This document shows positions 13,931 through 15,817 of a stretch of 15,817 bases of DNA, piece after piece; the stretch's first letter is position 1, and each line of letters starts with the position of its first letter. The stretch covers positions 1 to 15,817 of the forward strand of contig DJVN01000204.1 in the NCBI GenBank assembly GCA_002441205.1. Direction: 5' to 3'. The stretch comes from Syntrophaceae bacterium UBA6255. GTDB taxonomy: Bacteria > Desulfobacterota > Syntrophia > Syntrophales > Smithellaceae. The notes under the pieces are model-generated. The model ran no database searches, was not told the origin of the DNA, and saw nothing but the letters and a program-made list of their open reading frames with translations. Both the position numbers and the translations under genes were made by a program.

Positions 13931-13936
13931 TGTCAA
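13931..13936 (-). promoter_or_regulatory. Promoter-like -35 hexamer upstream of rpsL
   Basis: A perfect TTGACA on the minus strand, 82 bases before the rpsL ATG. With a 17-base spacer the -10 position reads TACGTA (13908-13913), a poor match. A perfect TATAAT lies at 13923-13928 but only two bases after the TTGACA, so the two cannot serve one promoter. A str-operon promoter here is plausible but not certain. Confidence 0.35.
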
Positions 13937-13959
13937 GCAATTTCTGAGCTTTTTTCATT

Positions 13960-15817
13960 TTATTCTGCATTTACCTGAGTTTCCTCACTGGCAAGCTTTA
14001 TACCCAGCTTCCTGTACATCACCAGACCCGTTCCGGCGGTAATCAGTCTACCCATGATAACGTTTTCTTTAAGACCTCTTAAATAATCGGTTTTGCCGGA
14101 AAGAGCGGCTTCCGTAAGCACCTTGGTTGTTTCCTGGAATGAGGCCGCCGAAATAAAACTCTGAGTGCTCAGAGAGGCTTTAGTGATACCTAGAAGCAGT
14201 GGTTCACCGATGGCCGGACGGCCACCCTGTGAAATGATTTTTTCATTTTCTTCCTGGAAGCGATAACGTTCAATTTTTTCATCGGCAATGAACGTTGTAT
14301 CACCGGGATCCATGACCTTCACTCTGCGCAGCATCTGACGCACTATCACTTCCATATGCTTGTCATTAATCTTCACACCCTGTAAACGATAAACTTCCTG
14401 CACTTCGTCAACCAGATATCTGGCCAATTCTTTTTCGCCTTTGATGGAAAGAAGATCATGAGGGTTATTAACACCAGACATCAACGCATCACCGGGCATA
14501 ACAATATCGCCTTCCTGAACGCTGATATGTTTACCCTTGGCAATAAGGTATTCCTTTTCTTCTCCTATTTCCGGAGTAACAATGATCTTTCGCTTGCCTT
14601 TGGCATCCTTACCGTAAGACACAACGCCGCTGATTTCACTAATCACTGCGAAATCCTTGGGTTTACGGGCTTCAAAAAGTTCCGCCACGCGAGGCAGACC
14701 ACCTGTAATATCCTTGGTTTTTGTTGTTTCCCGCGGTATTTTAGCTATAATATCGCCAGCTTTAACCTGATCCCCTTCAGAAACAACCAGATTAACCCCG
14801 ACAGACAGAAGATATCTAGCCACAGCATTGGAATCGGCCAATTTAGCTGTTTTACCCTTTTCATCTTTGATAGAAACACGGGGCCTCAAATCTCCCCCCT
14901 TAAATTCAACGATGATCTTTCGGGAAAGTCCGGTTACTTCATCAACCTGTTCCTGCATTGTTTTCCCTTCGGTAATATCGTCAAACTTGATCGTTCCGTC
15001 CACTTCAGCCAGAATCGGTATGGAGAAAGGATCCCATTCAGCAATCAACTGGCCTTTTTTAACAGAACTGCCATCGGTCACTTTCAGGTGAGCACCGTAA
15101 GAAAGGATATATTTACCGCGGCTTCGCTTCTGCTCGTCAAGAACATGGACTTCACCGTTGCGTTTCATGACGACCAGATCGCCTTCTCTTGTTACCACCG
15201 TATTCAAATTCACAAACTTAATAAGACCATCGTGACGGGCTTCGAGTGTAGAATGTTCGTCAAATTTCGCTGTTCCACCGATATGAAAAGTTCTCATGGT
15301 CAGCTGTGTGCCAGGCTCTCCAATGGATTGTGCGGCAACAATGCCGACCGCTTCACCGATATTAACCAGATGACCGTGAGCCAGATCACGTCCGTAGCAC
15401 ATCGCACAAACGCCATGTTTGGAACGGCAAGTCAGAACGGACCTGATATTAACCCGTTCAATACCGGCATTGTCTATTTTTTCCGCCAAATTTTCATCGA
15501 TCATCTGGTTGGATTTAACGATAATTTCACCGGTAAATGGATCTTTAACGTCATTGAGAACAACCCGGCCCAGCACGCGTTCACCGGCGGTCTCAATGAT
15601 TTCACCGCCCTCCATCAGAGCAGAAACGTAAACGCCGTCAACCGTTTCACAATCATGTTCGGTAATAATGCAATCCTGAGCAACATCCACCAATCTTCTG
15701 GTTAGATAACCGGAATTGGCTGTTTTTAACGCTGTATCGGCCAAACCTTTGCGAGCACCGTGGGTAGAAATAAAGTACTGTAAAACCGTCAACCCTTCGC
15801 GGAAATTGGCGGTAATC
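13960..15817 (-). CDS. rpoC: RNA polymerase beta' subunit, C-terminal part (runs off right edge)
   Basis: About 618 codons of the catalytic beta' subunit are present. The right edge falls inside ITANFREGLTVLQYF, so the true start lies outside the window. Visible in order are the bridge helix (GARKGLADTALKTANSGYLT), the second zinc site with Cys56, Cys130, Cys137 and Cys140 of the fragment (HDC, LTCRS, GVCAMCYGRD), the trigger loop (SIGEPGTQLTMRTFHIGGTA), a long insertion of the proteobacterial SI3 type, then DITGGLPRVAELFEAR and VQEVYRLQGVKINDKH. The stop is TAA at 13960-13962. It precedes the str block, the usual rpoBC-str order; rpoB should lie just to the right. Confidence 0.98.
   Translation of the reverse strand, partial: ITANFREGLTVLQYFISTHGARKGLADTALKTANSGYLTRRLVDVAQDCIITEHDCETVDGVYVSALMEGGEIIETAGERVLGRVVLNDVKDPFTGEIIVKSNQMIDENLAEKIDNAGIERVNIRSVLTCRSKHGVCAMCYGRDLAHGHLVNIGEAVGIVAAQSIGEPGTQLTMRTFHIGGTAKFDEHSTLEARHDGLIKFVNLNTVVTREGDLVVMKRNGEVHVLDEQKRSRGKYILSYGAHLKVTDGSSVKKGQLIAEWDPFSIPILAEVDGTIKFDDITEGKTMQEQVDEVTGLSRKIIVEFKGGDLRPRVSIKDEKGKTAKLADSNAVARYLLSVGVNLVVSEGDQVKAGDIIAKIPRETTKTKDITGGLPRVAELFEARKPKDFAVISEISGVVSYGKDAKGKRKIIVTPEIGEEKEYLIAKGKHISVQEGDIVMPGDALMSGVNNPHDLLSIKGEKELARYLVDEVQEVYRLQGVKINDKHMEVIVRQMLRRVKVMDPGDTTFIADEKIERYRFQEENEKIISQGGRPAIGEPLLLGITKASLSTQSFISAASFQETTKVLTEAALSGKTDYLRGLKENVIMGRLITAGTGLVMYRKLGIKLASEETQVNAE

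Noticed and set aside
13916..13955. Terminator-like hairpin followed by T's on the plus strand (AGCTCA/TGAGCT then TTTTT)
   Set aside because: It faces against the direction of all genes here; the stem is only six clear base pairs with a long loop. On the coding strand it has no T run, so it does not terminate rpoC.
14458..15705. 415-codon open frame on the plus strand opposite rpoC
   Set aside because: Antisense shadow of rpoC. The predicted protein has no recognisable domain, and the opposite strand encodes unmistakable beta' motifs throughout.
1..15817. CRISPR arrays, tRNA or rRNA genes, insertion sequences, phage or defence genes
   Set aside because: None seen. The window is almost fully occupied by conserved housekeeping genes, the gaps are short, and no repeated spacer pattern or transposase motif is present.

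Overview
All recognisable genes in this window lie on the minus strand, so transcription runs right to left. The window is the core ribosomal protein supercluster of a bacterium. It opens at the right edge with the C-terminal part of rpoC, continues through the str block (rpsL, rpsG, tuf), the S10 block (rpsJ to rpsQ) and the spc block (rplN to rpmJ), and ends in the first 12 codons of rpsM at the left edge. In transcription order the genes are rpoC(partial)-rpsL-rpsG-tuf-rpsJ-rplC-rplD-rplW-rplB-rpsS-rplV-rpsC-rplP-rpmC-rpsQ-rplN-rplX-rplE-rpsN-rpsH-rplF-rplR-rpsE-rpmD-rplO-secY-map-infA-rpmJ-rpsM(partial).

Organism: the rpoC fragment has a long sandwich-hybrid insertion in the trigger loop, like that of Proteobacteria and related phyla. 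Base composition is moderate (mid-40s % GC by eye). S14 is the short zinc-binding type, and S14, L24 and L36 all keep their cysteine ligands. Together this fits an anaerobic Deltaproteobacteria/Desulfobacterota-type lineage, perhaps near Syntrophus or Smithella. That placement is an inference from family resemblance, not a database result.

Layout: 13960-15817 is rpoC. A 111-base gap (13849-13959) carries promoter-like hexamers, a 12-bp palindrome and a possible leader hairpin. 11743-13848 is rpsL-rpsG-tuf without fusA. 6653-11723 is the S10 block, with two unusually long internal gaps that each hold a hairpin (11325-11414 and 7521-7598). 39-6608 is the spc block plus map, infA and rpmJ, without adk between secY and map. 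No intergenic stretch exceeds about 111 bases, and no convincing factor-independent terminator faces the direction of transcription.

Together the genes encode the core of the translation machinery (large- and small-subunit proteins, EF-Tu, IF1), the RNA polymerase beta' subunit, the SecY protein-export channel, and the methionine aminopeptidase that trims new proteins. I found no undescribed multi-gene system. The points worth a second look are the two missing housekeeping genes (fusA, adk), the intergenic hairpins, the heavy use of GTG and TTG starts, and the lack of room for the E. coli-style S10 leader and S7 operator.
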